In this document: piece after piece, positions 29,647 through 40,194 of the stretch
How positions within the stretch are numbered: the first letter of the stretch is position 1
How the letters are laid out: each line of letters starts with the position of its first letter
From: Lachnospiraceae bacterium
GTDB lineage: Bacteria > Bacillota > Clostridia > Lachnospirales > Lachnospiraceae
DNA: 49,879 nt
Direction of reading: 5' to 3'
Assembly: GCA_028721415.1 (NCBI GenBank)
Contig: JAQYIU010000075.1
Span: forward strand, 1 to 49,879
Position numbers and translations under genes: made by a program
The notes under the pieces: model-generated
What the model was told of the DNA's origin: nothing
Databases searched by the model: none
The model's input: only the letters and a program-made list of their open reading frames with translations

Positions 29647-29922
29647 CTATTTATGGAACCGAACCTCTTTAATGGGAATGTTGGCATAAAGAGCTGGAAC
29701 GTTTCCATTTCCACCTTCCGATTCCGTCTGTGTAATCTGAATATCTAACCCCTGGGTATCAATCTCCATATATTTGGATATCACATCAATAATATCATTT
29801 TTTATCATTTCCATTGTTTCCGGTGAACAGTTTGCTCGGTCAGAAACGAGCACAAACTTTAACCGATCTTTTGCCATATTTCCAGAAGAGCGTTTTCTGA
29901 AAAATGCATCCATGAAACCCAT
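29647..29922 (-). CDS. minE: Cell division topological specificity factor MinE
   Basis: MGFMDAFFRKRSSGNMAKDRLKFVLVSDRANCSPETMEMIKNDIIDVISKYMEID. Confidence 0.95.
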   Translation of the reverse strand: MGFMDAFFRKRSSGNMAKDRLKFVLVSDRANCSPETMEMIKNDIIDVISKYMEIDTQGLDIQITQTESEGGNGNVPALYANIPIKEVRFHK

Positions 29923-29938
29923 AAGTATTTTTCCTCCT

Positions 29939-30730
29939 TTAGTAACCTCGTTTGAACAGGTTGATAATCTTTTTAAATATACCGTCCGTGTCAAATTCCA
30001 TAAACGGAACTTCTTCCCCCATTACCCTGTAACAGATATTTTCAAATGCCTTGCCGGCCTGTGTATCATTTCCCACCAGCGGCTCCCCTTCATTGGTCGC
30101 CACTACAATACTTTCATCATCCGGCACTACTCCAATCAAATCAATGGCGAGAATATCGATAACATCTTCCACAGACATCATATCTCCTCTCTTTACCATA
30201 TCCATTCGGATTCGATTGACAACCAGATCAATCTTTTTTAATTCGTTGGCTTCCAGCAAACCAATAATACGGTCAGCATCGCGAATTGCCGAAACTTCCG
30301 GTGTGGTGACAATGATAGCTCTGTCAGCGCCTGAGATAGCATTTTTAAATCCCTGCTCAATACCTGCCGGACAATCCAAAAGGATGTAATCAAATTCTTC
30401 TCTCAGCTCATCCACAAGCTTTTTCATCTGTTCCGGACTTACAGAAGTTTTATCTCTGGTCTGTGCAGATGGAAGTAAAAAGAGATTGGAATATCTTTTA
30501 TCTTTAATCATCGCCTGTTTCACGCGGCAATTTCCTTCGATTACATCTACCAGGTTATAAACAATCCTGTTCTCAAGTCCCATGACCACATCAAGATTTC
30601 TGAGGCCGATATCTGTATCGATCATAACCACTTTTTTATTTAATTTAGCAAGTCCTGTACCGATATTCGCTGTGGTAGTTGTCTTTCCAACACCACCTTT
30701 TCCAGATGTAATTACAATTACTTCACTCAT
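29939..30730 (-). CDS. minD: Septum site-determining protein MinD
   Basis: VITSGKGGVGKTTTTANIGTGLA, IDTDIGLRNLDVVMGLENRIVYNLVDVIEG, C-terminal amphipathic helix FKKIINLFKRGY. Confidence 0.97.
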   Translation of the reverse strand: MSEVIVITSGKGGVGKTTTTANIGTGLAKLNKKVVMIDTDIGLRNLDVVMGLENRIVYNLVDVIEGNCRVKQAMIKDKRYSNLFLLPSAQTRDKTSVSPEQMKKLVDELREEFDYILLDCPAGIEQGFKNAISGADRAIIVTTPEVSAIRDADRIIGLLEANELKKIDLVVNRIRMDMVKRGDMMSVEDVIDILAIDLIGVVPDDESIVVATNEGEPLVGNDTQAGKAFENICYRVMGEEVPFMEFDTDGIFKKIINLFKRGY

Positions 30731-30743
30731 CTTTTATCTCCTT

Positions 30744-31508
30744 TTATTTCTCTTGACTTATACTGATCTCACTGATCAGTGATCTGGTTATTGTTTCAAT
30801 AAAAATATTATCATTTTCAACGAAAGCCAGCTTGGCTTCCAGCTGTTTCTGGTCTTTTTTCTTTGCTGCCTTCCTGCCTTTTCCTTTATGATCTGGAGAT
30901 CTTGCTATGCAGCTTCCAATCTGAATCTGCATTGGCTCCATCATCAGAGATGCAACGAATGCACTTTTATCCTCTGGGTATCCGGCATACACGGTTCCTT
31001 TCAGGCACCCAAGAACAACCACATTACCACCGGCAATGATCTGTGCTCCCGGGTTGATATCTCCCAATATCACTATACTGCCCTCCACCTCTATCTTCTG
31101 ACCGGAACGTAAGGTTCCTCGATAGAACTGACCGTTTTTTCCAATACGATTTTCCGGAAAATCTATGATGGCTTCCATCTCTTCTTCCGTTTCTTCCTGT
31201 CGTTTCTCCTCTTCTGCTTCAGAAATCAGTTGTGCAAATTGTGTCTCAACAGCCTTGGCTCCATCAATAATATAATGAATCTTCAGGCCGCTGTTCTCTG
31301 TAATCGTATCTACTAATAAATTCTGTTCTCCCTGTGTAAGATTTCTTCCCTCGAAACTCACTGCTATGGGGCGACTAAAATCAAAAAAACCTGTGGATTC
31401 CTTAAATTTCACTGCCACCTCATGAAGCAGTTCTTCAAAGGGAAGAGTAGGATTTAATACAATCTGAAATCCATATTTATTCCCTTTAATAATAACAGAA
31501 CTTTTCAT
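30744..31508 (-). CDS. minC: Septum site-determining protein MinC
   Basis: TLRSGQKIEVEGSIVILGDINPGAQIIAGGNVVVLGCLKGTVYAGYP. Adjacent to minD. Confidence 0.93.
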   Translation of the reverse strand: MKSSVIIKGNKYGFQIVLNPTLPFEELLHEVAVKFKESTGFFDFSRPIAVSFEGRNLTQGEQNLLVDTITENSGLKIHYIIDGAKAVETQFAQLISEAEEEKRQEETEEEMEAIIDFPENRIGKNGQFYRGTLRSGQKIEVEGSIVILGDINPGAQIIAGGNVVVLGCLKGTVYAGYPEDKSAFVASLMMEPMQIQIGSCIARSPDHKGKGRKAAKKKDQKQLEAKLAFVENDNIFIETITRSLISEISISQEK

Positions 31509-31523
31509 ATTTCCTCCTGAATC

Positions 31524-34448
31524 CTAATCATTACTGCTGTCAGCACCCGTCGGAAGAAGTGCAGTTTTTGATTTCTTCTCCTCTTTGCTGGCCTTACCAA
31601 AATAATATTTATAAATATCTCTCGCAATCTCTGCCGCATTGGTAGATGTATATCCATTTGGCACAACGACAGTCATGGTAATTTCCGGATTATCATATGG
31701 CGCATAAGAAATAAACAGTGCGTGGTTCGGACGATTCTTGTTCTCCTGTGCGGTACCGGTCTTTCCTGCTACCTTAAGATTCTGGTTTTTATATAAAAAC
31801 TTAATCGAACTGTCTTTGCCATTCACCACATCTTTCATACCGCGCTTAATCAAATCAAACGTGGTATCTGAAATTTCTAATTCACCATCTGATTTTTTTT
31901 CATATGTTGTAAGTACATTGCCATCGGAATCTGTCGTTTTATCTAATAAGGTAAGTTCCAGAAGTTCATCTTCATTCACCAGCGAAGTCACATATCTTGA
32001 AATCTGACTTGGCGTATAACTGTGGGTACCCTGTCCGATCATTGATCTGACCGCATCTTCATCTGAGATTTTTGGCTCATACTCTGTAATCTCCACACCG
32101 GATTTACGATCCAGGCCATACATTTTGACATATTTCCGCAAACGACTCAAACCTCGGTCACTGTTATAAGTACCGTTGACAGAACCGAGATCATATCCCA
32201 TCTGATAGAAGTAATAATTACAAGACACTGCAATGGCTCCACTGACGTTCAACAGACCATGCGCATTCGGATAAATCCAACATTTTGCATTTGGAGTGAT
32301 CTTATCAAAAATACCCGTACATTTTACATAATCACTGGCATCTGCAATCCCTTCTTCCAGAATCGCTGTTGCTGAGATTGGCTTAAAAGTAGAACCGGGA
32401 GCAGTCCGGGTCTGTGTACAGCGATTCAGCATCGGAGATGACTTATCGCTGTTAAGAGAAGCATAGTACACTGAATCAATACCATTAGCCAATCTGTTAT
32501 TGTCGTAACTTGGATAGGAAACCATCGCTTTTACCGCACTGGTATCCGGATCAGTAATGATTACAGAACCGGAACATGGATCCAGCGCCAGCTGTGTCGG
32601 TGTTATCTCAAGTTTATATATTTTCTGATACATAAAATTATATGCGGACATCTGATCGCTGTAAAGAGCATTATAATCCTCATCTTTATCCTTATCAAGA
32701 ACTCCCTGATCAAAAAGCAGAAGACATACTTTTTTGCCGCTCAGCATGCTCGTCTTAATCATGTATTTATAAAGAATTTTATCAAAAGATTCATCGGTTT
32801 TCAATGCATCAATGATATAATTTATCAATTCCTCATAAATCTCGTCCCCCGCGTAATAATCTGATTTGATATCGAAGGAACTGATATCAATCCACTCGTT
32901 ATTAATCGCATATTGCAAAAAGCTCTTCAGACTGATATCTCCGTTTTTCCAATCCTGAAAAGTTTCGCAATCATCCGCCGAGGATGTAGATAAAATCGAA
33001 TTATCAATCAGTAAATCGTAAATAAAATCGACATACTCTGCTTTTTCATCGCTGAGATTTTTTACTGCAGTATTCCCGCTTTTCATTTCTTTGCGCATGG
33101 AACTTAATACGGATGCCTGCTTCTCCTGATACAGTTTATATACTTCCTTTTCATTTTTTTTGGCATCTTTTGCATTTAAATGATTGATATCAATAATATT
33201 GTTATCAATCAGTGCATAATACACATCCTTAATCGGAATCATTTTGTCACTGCCAGCCTCATTGCTGGTAGTAAGATGTGCCAGCACAATACCCGCAAGT
33301 CGTCTTTCCAGAATATCATAAGCATATTTCTGAAGATCACTGTCGATGGTCAGATAGATGTCATTGCCCGATTCGGCTTCCGTGGTACTCACCACTTTGA
33401 TGATCTTACCCAGGTTATCTACTAATACATTCTGTTTTCCTTTTTTTCCCTGAAGGACACTCTCCATGGTTTTTTCAATGCCTGTTTTTCCGACAACATC
33501 GTTCGCTTCATAGTCTCCGCCATTGGAATTATACTCCTCAAGTTCTGACTCCGAAATCACTCCTGTGTACCCGAGGATACCGGAAAAATACTCTGCATCA
33601 TTATATTTTCTCAGAGAGTCTGCCTCAATTTCCACTCCCGGAAATTCTTCTTCATGCTCTGATAAGGCTGCAATACTCTCCTCACTGATGTTAGTTGCCA
33701 CTGTGATCGGTGTGGTCTGAGAATATCGATTCATAAAGGAATCATAGCGAACAGACATGATTTTCAGGGTATCTTCTACAGAATAACTGTCATCAATATT
33801 AAACATATATCCGGTTCCTGTCGGTCCGTCTGTTCCTTTTCTAAGATACTCATATACTTCTTCCGGAGAAGAATTGATCCATTTTTCTGCCTTTTTCTTT
33901 TCTTCTCCTTCCAGATCATCCAGATTGCCGATTCCATAAATATCTTTCTTAAATCGAGTCAGCGCACTGCCGGATTCTGTAAACTTCAATTTTCCATTAC
34001 TGTTCACAGTGAGCGGCAAATCATACACCACTTCATCTCCATTGGCCTCCAGCAACTTGATTAAATTATAAATCACTTCATTCTTCACTGTGTTCTCATC
34101 AGTGCTCTTTTCCTTGGCAATTTTTTTCGTCTGGTCTGAATTCTCCAAGGTCACTGAGTATGCCAGCTGATTATAAGCGAGAAGCTTTCCATTACAATCA
34201 TAAATATTTCCTCTGGAACCGCTGGTTTCAATGGTTTTTTCCACTTTATAATTAAAATTGGACTGATGCTCTTCTCCCTGTACAATCTGTAAAACAAAAA
34301 GACGATATATTATGATCACAAATAAAAGCATCGCCAGAGCGCCAACAATCACCAGTCGATTAGAAAACAATTCCATAATCTGTTTTTTTATTTTTGTCAA
34401 ATCGGTGTTTCCGTTGTTCTTAAACAAAATCCGCACTTCCTTTTTCAT
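31524..34448 (-). CDS. Class B penicillin-binding protein 2 (elongasome transpeptidase) with large insertion
   Basis: N-terminal TM, SRGNIYDCNGKLLAYN, APGSTFKPISA (SxxK), SCNYYF (SxN), AGKTGTAQ (KTG). Confidence 0.94.
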   Translation of the reverse strand: MKKEVRILFKNNGNTDLTKIKKQIMELFSNRLVIVGALAMLLFVIIIYRLFVLQIVQGEEHQSNFNYKVEKTIETSGSRGNIYDCNGKLLAYNQLAYSVTLENSDQTKKIAKEKSTDENTVKNEVIYNLIKLLEANGDEVVYDLPLTVNSNGKLKFTESGSALTRFKKDIYGIGNLDDLEGEEKKKAEKWINSSPEEVYEYLRKGTDGPTGTGYMFNIDDSYSVEDTLKIMSVRYDSFMNRYSQTTPITVATNISEESIAALSEHEEEFPGVEIEADSLRKYNDAEYFSGILGYTGVISESELEEYNSNGGDYEANDVVGKTGIEKTMESVLQGKKGKQNVLVDNLGKIIKVVSTTEAESGNDIYLTIDSDLQKYAYDILERRLAGIVLAHLTTSNEAGSDKMIPIKDVYYALIDNNIIDINHLNAKDAKKNEKEVYKLYQEKQASVLSSMRKEMKSGNTAVKNLSDEKAEYVDFIYDLLIDNSILSTSSADDCETFQDWKNGDISLKSFLQYAINNEWIDISSFDIKSDYYAGDEIYEELINYIIDALKTDESFDKILYKYMIKTSMLSGKKVCLLLFDQGVLDKDKDEDYNALYSDQMSAYNFMYQKIYKLEITPTQLALDPCSGSVIITDPDTSAVKAMVSYPSYDNNRLANGIDSVYYASLNSDKSSPMLNRCTQTRTAPGSTFKPISATAILEEGIADASDYVKCTGIFDKITPNAKCWIYPNAHGLLNVSGAIAVSCNYYFYQMGYDLGSVNGTYNSDRGLSRLRKYVKMYGLDRKSGVEITEYEPKISDEDAVRSMIGQGTHSYTPSQISRYVTSLVNEDELLELTLLDKTTDSDGNVLTTYEKKSDGELEISDTTFDLIKRGMKDVVNGKDSSIKFLYKNQNLKVAGKTGTAQENKNRPNHALFISYAPYDNPEITMTVVVPNGYTSTNAAEIARDIYKYYFGKASKEEKKSKTALLPTGADSSND

Positions 34449-34935
34449 TTTTGTCCAGCCAGTCATTGATTCTGAGCAGGATTTGATACATCACAAGTCC
34501 AACAGCTACCGTATATACCATCTCCGGTAAGATAGTACTTTTTATATAATAAAAAATCTTCAGATGATTATTCAACAGTCCACATAAAATATACATGATC
34601 AATCCATATACCAGGTCATTGACACCAATCATGATAACCGGGAGAAAAGTGTCATCGGAATAATATATTCTGTTGAAAAATCCATCAACAAATCCGAACA
34701 ACATATAAATAAAAGCAAATCCACCCAACAATGAACCATAAAAAATATCCAACAATAATCCGCTGAAAAAACCGACCAGCATTCCCTCTTTCTGTCCGCG
34801 CATAACCGCTATGGAAGATACCAGAATAATCAAAAGATTCGGTGCAATATTGGCCATCTTAAAAAATTTAAATACTGATGTCTGCAAGAGAAAACATGCT
34901 GCAACAGTCAGCGCAGTTACTACCGTTCGTCTCAT
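34420..34935 (-). CDS. mreD: Rod shape-determining protein MreD
   Basis: Multi-TM 171-aa protein between mreC and PBP2. NLLIILVSSIAVMRGQKEGMLVGFFSGLLLDIFYGSLLGGFAFIYMLFGF. Confidence 0.92.
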   Translation of the reverse strand: MRRTVVTALTVAACFLLQTSVFKFFKMANIAPNLLIILVSSIAVMRGQKEGMLVGFFSGLLLDIFYGSLLGGFAFIYMLFGFVDGFFNRIYYSDDTFLPVIMIGVNDLVYGLIMYILCGLLNNHLKIFYYIKSTILPEMVYTVAVGLVMYQILLRINDWLDKNEKGSADFV

Positions 34936-35007
34936 AAATACCCCTTCTTACACAACAGGCGGAAACAGAAGCACCAACATTGATACTTTTTTTCCGCCAA
35001 ATCATTG

Positions 35008-35877
35008 CTAATCTGCACTTTCAGTCCCTTCGGGCACTTCTTTTAACTGAGTGATCACCAGCACCTCTTCGATATGTTGAAAATCAACAACCGGAGTCAC
35101 TCTGGCTGATTTTGTCAAATTAGAGGAATCCATCGAAATGTCACTTACCGTACCAATTCTCAGACCTTCCAGATATTTAGAACTAATATGAGATGTCACC
35201 AGCTCATCGCCCGCCTGCATTGTCGCATCTTTACTAATGTACTCCACATCTATCGTTCCATCTTTCTGCATAGATTCACTGTTGCCCTGAACAACACATG
35301 TATCTGCTGTAGAGAGAGACTTTGCACTGACGTTGCTGGCATCATCAATAATCGAACGAACTTTTGCATAATTATGTCCGACTTCTGTGATAATACCCAC
35401 AAGACCAGTTCCTGCCAGTACATTCATATCGACCTCAAGGCCGTCATCAGAACCTTTATTAATCACAAAAGATTCGTACCAATTGCCGTTCCCGCTGCTG
35501 ATCACACTTGCACCAACGGTAGAATAGGAGGAATATTCCTGTTTGAGTTGCATCATCTGCCTCAAATCTTCCAGTTCCTTCTGATCTCCACTCAATCTTT
35601 CATTCTCTTTCGTCAAATCATCAACCTTTTTGGACAATTCTTCATTTTCAGCTTTGAGTTCATCCATACTCTTAAAGGATCCAAGGCGATCATTGACCCA
35701 GACCCCCACTGAGTTAATCCCATCCTGCATCGGAATAATCACCGCTGCCACAATATTTGTAAAAGGTTTTGTCACATCTTTACATATCACACTGACAGAC
35801 AAAAGAAGAGCACACACTGCCGTCAGCAGAATCAGCAGCATCTTCGGTGAAAATTCAAATTTTCGTCGATATTTCAT
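35008..35877 (-). CDS. mreC: Rod shape-determining protein MreC
   Basis: N-terminal TM, coiled coil LKAENEELSKKVDDLTKENERL, NKGSDDGLEVDMNVLAGTGLVGIITEVGHNYAKVRSIIDD. Confidence 0.95.
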   Translation of the reverse strand: MKYRRKFEFSPKMLLILLTAVCALLLSVSVICKDVTKPFTNIVAAVIIPMQDGINSVGVWVNDRLGSFKSMDELKAENEELSKKVDDLTKENERLSGDQKELEDLRQMMQLKQEYSSYSTVGASVISSGNGNWYESFVINKGSDDGLEVDMNVLAGTGLVGIITEVGHNYAKVRSIIDDASNVSAKSLSTADTCVVQGNSESMQKDGTIDVEYISKDATMQAGDELVTSHISSKYLEGLRIGTVSDISMDSSNLTKSARVTPVVDFQHIEEVLVITQLKEVPEGTESAD

Positions 35878-35905
35878 AATTCAACTCCTCTCTTACCTGA
35901 GGTCA

Positions 35906-36946
35906 TTAATGAAAATCGGATTCCTGTAAATTGTTAGCCATTCTCTCATATTCCGGATTTTCCATGATCATTCCCAGACCTTTTACAACAGTAAGTTCCG
36001 GATCATCCATTTTCATGATACTGAGTCCGGTCTCCTGCTGAATCAGAAGATCCAGATTCTTGATATGTGTTGAACCACCTGTCATACATACTCCATCATG
36101 CATGATGTCCATAGATAATTCCGGCGGTGTTTTTTCAAGGATAAATTTGATTGCATCAATAATAGAAGATAAACTCTCTGACATTGCTTCAAAGATCAGG
36201 TGATTGGTTACAGTCACACGATTCGGAAGACCTGTAATCAGATTACGTCCCATCACATCATCTGTCACTTCCTCATCCTCTTTGATACCGCTGGCCAGAT
36301 GCATCTTCAGACGCTCTGCACTCTTCATTCCGATTACCAGATTATGTTTCTTCTTAACAGCCTGCTGAATCGCTTCATCAAATTTGGTTCCGCCAATCTT
36401 AAGAAGGCGACTCTGCACAATACCTCCCAGACTGATCAGACTGATTTCTGTAGTATCCGCACCAATATTTACGATCAGACGTCCTGTGGCATCCATCACA
36501 TTCAGTCCTGCTCCCAGAGCATCCGCAATCGGTTTCTCCACAATACGAATCTTTTTGGTCTTCAGAGAGGAACTTGCAATCAGATCATAGAACGCTCTTT
36601 TCTCCACTTCTGTAATGTCAGTCGGAACAGCAATATAAAATTCTGAAGTACCGTTGGCAGAAAGACCTTCCCCTCCTTTTTTGCCATGTGCTCCTTTAAA
36701 ATAAAGCTCGATCATGGTCTGCATACCGGTAAAGTCAGCGATTACTCCATTCACGATCGGGCGCTTCACTTCTATATTCTTCGGTGCTTTCTCATACATG
36801 GAATACGCTTCATCTCCCATAGCCAGGGGTTCTTTTCTCTTAACCATGGCAATCATATTTTTCTGGTGAACTGCTACACCTGCTCCTTTTTGATAAATCT
36901 TAATGGAATTGGTTCCCATGTCAATTCCATATATTTTTTCAGACAT
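35906..36946 (-). CDS. mreB: Rod shape-determining protein MreB/Mbl-like actin
   Basis: GIDMGTNSIKIYQKG, NGVIADFTGMQTMI, VEKPIADALGAGLNV, GRLIVNIGADTTEISLISLGGI, GVCMTGGSTHIKNLD. Confidence 0.92.
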   Translation of the reverse strand: MSEKIYGIDMGTNSIKIYQKGAGVAVHQKNMIAMVKRKEPLAMGDEAYSMYEKAPKNIEVKRPIVNGVIADFTGMQTMIELYFKGAHGKKGGEGLSANGTSEFYIAVPTDITEVEKRAFYDLIASSSLKTKKIRIVEKPIADALGAGLNVMDATGRLIVNIGADTTEISLISLGGIVQSRLLKIGGTKFDEAIQQAVKKKHNLVIGMKSAERLKMHLASGIKEDEEVTDDVMGRNLITGLPNRVTVTNHLIFEAMSESLSSIIDAIKFILEKTPPELSMDIMHDGVCMTGGSTHIKNLDLLIQQETGLSIMKMDDPELTVVKGLGMIMENPEYERMANNLQESDFH

Positions 36947-37035
36947 TGAGATGTCTCCTTTCCTTCTGTTATTGATATCAGTCAAATGACCTTGTCATCT
37001 GTTGGTTGTGTACATTTTCCCTTTTTTTGTAATCG

Positions 37036-37734
37036 TTACATCATCTTCTGTTCTCTCAGACTGACAAAACATCTGTCTCCGATTATGATATGATCCAGCA
37101 ATGGAATCCCCAGAAGCTCTCCGGCTTCTTTCACTCTTCTTGTAAGAACCAGATCCTCACGGCTGGGTTCCGGATATCCGGACGGATGATTGTGTATCAG
37201 GACAATGGAAGCTGCCTCAAAGCGAAAGGCCTCCAGAAAAATCCCTTTCACGGAAACAAAAGCACTGTTGGTATCTCCTTTTGACAGAGAAACCTCTTTC
37301 AATAATCGATGTCTCCCGTCCAGAAGAAGCAACATGACCTTTTCCGTCTCCAGATGTCTCATGGATTCCATGAAATATGCTGCAATATAGTCCGGAGAAC
37401 TGAAATCAGTCTCCAGATCAATGGAAGCCCGTGCAAGTCTTTTGGATAATTCCCCGACACATAGTATTTCAATTGCCTTCACATTCCCGATTCCTGGAAT
37501 CTCTTTCAACATCGGAAGATTCAGATGATATAAACCTGCAATTCCTTTATACACCGGATGCTTCTCAAGAATGGTCCAGGCAAGCTCCAGCGAGGAACAT
37601 TCTCTGGTACCCGAGCGCAACAAGACAGCCAGAAGTTCTCCATCCGACAGACTCTCTGGCCCGAATTCCAGACATTTTTCGTAAGGTCGTTCTGATAACG
37701 GCCTTTCTTTCATTTTCTTAAACTGCTTTTCCAT
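37036..37734 (-). CDS. radC: RadC-family JAB/MPN domain protein
   Basis: ERPYEKCLEFGPESLSDGELLAVLLRSGT, HhH segment, VLIHNHPSGYPEPSREDLVLTRRVKEAGELLGIPLLDHIIIGD. Start refined using GGAGG. Confidence 0.94.
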   Translation of the reverse strand: MEKQFKKMKERPLSERPYEKCLEFGPESLSDGELLAVLLRSGTRECSSLELAWTILEKHPVYKGIAGLYHLNLPMLKEIPGIGNVKAIEILCVGELSKRLARASIDLETDFSSPDYIAAYFMESMRHLETEKVMLLLLDGRHRLLKEVSLSKGDTNSAFVSVKGIFLEAFRFEAASIVLIHNHPSGYPEPSREDLVLTRRVKEAGELLGIPLLDHIIIGDRCFVSLREQKMM

Positions 37735-37898
37735 ATAACCTCCGCTGATCTCTCCAGACACAACGGACGAAAGCCAGTCTAGACTTGTATTTTAACACAG
37801 AAAATAATGTTTGTATATAGAGGAAACCCAAGGGTTTCGTTAATTTTTTGTGTCATTTGTTAAAAAAATCGATATATTATTGTAACATTTTTATAGTC

Positions 37899-39200
37899 TT
37901 AGAGAACTAAATTAACTTTTCCTGTCTCATATATTTTCTGCAATGACATCATAATTCCATATTTTGCATGTTCCCAGGTAAGGCCTCCCTGAAAATATAC
38001 GGCATAGGGTTCCTTCATCGGGCCGTCGGCACTCAGTTCAATGGAAGAACCGGATACAAAAGCACCTGCTGCCATGATAACCTTCGCATCATATCCCGGC
38101 ATATCCCATGGTTCCGGTCTCACAAAGCTATCCACCGGCGCTGCTGCCTGAATTCCTTCACAGAAAGCTACCATCACATCCGGATCGCCAAATTCTACCG
38201 CCTGAATAATATCATGTCGGCTTTCCCGACCATCCGGCACTACTTTATATCCCAGTTTTTCGTAAATATTGGCCGCAAAAATTGCTCCTTTAAGCGCTCC
38301 TTTTACCACAGTCGGCGCAAGAAATAATCCCTGTGTCAAAGTAGATGTTAATCCAAGAGTTGCTCCGACTTCTTTACCAAGACCAGGTGAGGTAAGACGA
38401 TAGGCCGCTCTTTCAATACACTCTCTTGTTCCGCAGAGATATCCCCCAATCGGTGCGAGACCTCCTCCCGGATTTTTGATGAGCGAACCTACTACCAGAT
38501 CTGCCCCAACCTGAGATGGTTCCGAAAGTTCAACAAACTCGCCATAGCAATTATCCACCATACAAAGAACATCCGGTTTTCTCTCTTTAATAAAAGAAAT
38601 CAACTGACCAATTCTCTCAACGGAAAGTGTTGGTCTGGAAGCATAACCTTTTGATCGTTGAATAGTTACCATTCTGGTTTTGTCATTCAATGCCTTTTCA
38701 ATGCCTTCCCAGTCAAAACTTCCATCTTCCAGAAGGTCAACCTGTCGATAACTGATCCCATATTCTGCCAGGGAGCCGTTGGACGTACGGATTCCAATTA
38801 CTTCTTCCAGAGTATCATAAGGCTTGCCTACCGGTGAAAGAAGCTCATCTCCCGGACGAAGCTGACTCATTAACGCCAGCGCCAGCGCATGGGTTCCACA
38901 GGTGATTTGCGGGCGCACCAGAGCATCTTCTGTTCCAAAGACATCGGCATATATTTTCTCCAGCGTCTCTCTTCCGATATCATTATATCCATATCCTGTC
39001 GTCGGAGAAAAACAAGCCTCGCTCAGCCGGTTATCTCTCATTGCTTTTAAGACTTTCATCTGATTGCATTCCGCAACCTGATTGATTTCCTCAAATCTTT
39101 CTTTTAAAGAGTCTTCTATCCGGGAACAAAATTGATAAACCGGTTCTGATATTCCCATTTCTTTATAATAGTTTTCTAAGATTATATTTTTATTATCCAT
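37899..39200 (-). CDS. Aluminium-resistance / methionine gamma-lyase-type PLP enzyme
   Basis: GYGYNDIGRETLEKIYADVFGTEDALVRPQITCGTHA, DLVVGSLIKNPGGGLAPIGGYLCGT. 8-bp overlap with miaA. Confidence 0.9.
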   Translation of the reverse strand: MDNKNIILENYYKEMGISEPVYQFCSRIEDSLKERFEEINQVAECNQMKVLKAMRDNRLSEACFSPTTGYGYNDIGRETLEKIYADVFGTEDALVRPQITCGTHALALALMSQLRPGDELLSPVGKPYDTLEEVIGIRTSNGSLAEYGISYRQVDLLEDGSFDWEGIEKALNDKTRMVTIQRSKGYASRPTLSVERIGQLISFIKERKPDVLCMVDNCYGEFVELSEPSQVGADLVVGSLIKNPGGGLAPIGGYLCGTRECIERAAYRLTSPGLGKEVGATLGLTSTLTQGLFLAPTVVKGALKGAIFAANIYEKLGYKVVPDGRESRHDIIQAVEFGDPDVMVAFCEGIQAAAPVDSFVRPEPWDMPGYDAKVIMAAGAFVSGSSIELSADGPMKEPYAVYFQGGLTWEHAKYGIMMSLQKIYETGKVNLVL

Positions 39201-40161
39201 TCCAGATTTCTTTCTCCTTTAATTTCTTCTGTATCTCGTTAAGCAGAATATTCTCATCCGGATACTCCCTTTTATCCATCCAGATTACTTCTTTTTCTCT
39301 TCGAAACCAGGTAAGCTGCCTTTTCGCAAATCGTCTTGTATCTCTTTTGATAATCTCCACGGTTTCTTCCAGAGAAACGCTTCCGTCAAAATAATCAAAA
39401 AATTCTTTATATCCCAGTCCCTGCATAGAAACGAGATTGCGTTTGTATCCTTCTTTTACCAACTGCTCCACTTCTTCAAGAAGCCCCTGGTCCATCATAT
39501 GATCTACTCTTCGATCAATTCGTTCATAAAGAACCTCTCTGTCATCGGTAAGAACCAGATAAATAAACTGATATGGTGATATGCTCTCTCTTTGTTCTGC
39601 ATTGTGTTCAGACAGTTTTTTTCCTGTTTCATGATGATATTCCAACGCCCGGATGACTCTTTTCACATTATTGCTGTGAACGCTGGCTGCATATTCCGGA
39701 TCTGCCGCTTTCAGCATCTCATACAGATATTCTTTCCCTTTCTGCTTTTCCAGAGCAACCAGTTCCTGCCTGTAGGTTTCTTCTGATTCGTGTTCGGAAA
39801 AATCAATATCATATAATAGTGCCTGTATATAAAATCCGGTTCCTCCCACAATGATCGGAATATGTCCATTGGCATAAATCTGCTCCATTGCCTTTTTAGC
39901 CATCTGCTGAAAAACCACGACATTAAACTCTTCTTTCGGATCCAGCTCATCAACCAGATAATGAGGCACTCCTTCCATCTCTTCCTGTGTGATTTTTGCC
40001 GTTCCGATATTCATTTTTTTATATATTTGCATAGAATCCGCACTGATGATTTCTCCTCCGACGTTCTTTGCCAGTCGGATAGATAAACTGGTCTTTCCAA
40101 CTGCTGTAGGTCCCGTCAGAACAATCAGCGGTTTCTTTTCGCATGGATGATGATTCTTCAT
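39193..40161 (-). CDS. miaA: tRNA dimethylallyltransferase MiaA
   Basis: VLTGPTAVGKTSLSIRLAK, EIISADSMQIYKKMNIGTAK, GGTGFYIQALLYDIDF, TRRFAKRQLTWFRRE. Confidence 0.97.
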   Translation of the reverse strand: MKNHHPCEKKPLIVLTGPTAVGKTSLSIRLAKNVGGEIISADSMQIYKKMNIGTAKITQEEMEGVPHYLVDELDPKEEFNVVVFQQMAKKAMEQIYANGHIPIIVGGTGFYIQALLYDIDFSEHESEETYRQELVALEKQKGKEYLYEMLKAADPEYAASVHSNNVKRVIRALEYHHETGKKLSEHNAEQRESISPYQFIYLVLTDDREVLYERIDRRVDHMMDQGLLEEVEQLVKEGYKRNLVSMQGLGYKEFFDYFDGSVSLEETVEIIKRDTRRFAKRQLTWFRREKEVIWMDKREYPDENILLNEIQKKLKEKEIWNG

Positions 40162-40194
40162 TTTCCCTTTCCCTGTTCATGAAATTGCTCTCTG

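Noticed and set aside
37823-37838. GAAACCCAAGGGTTTC palindrome between radC and the PLP-enzyme gene
   Set aside because: Only the plus direction has a T-run, yet both flanking genes are minus strand. Too short to assign a function.
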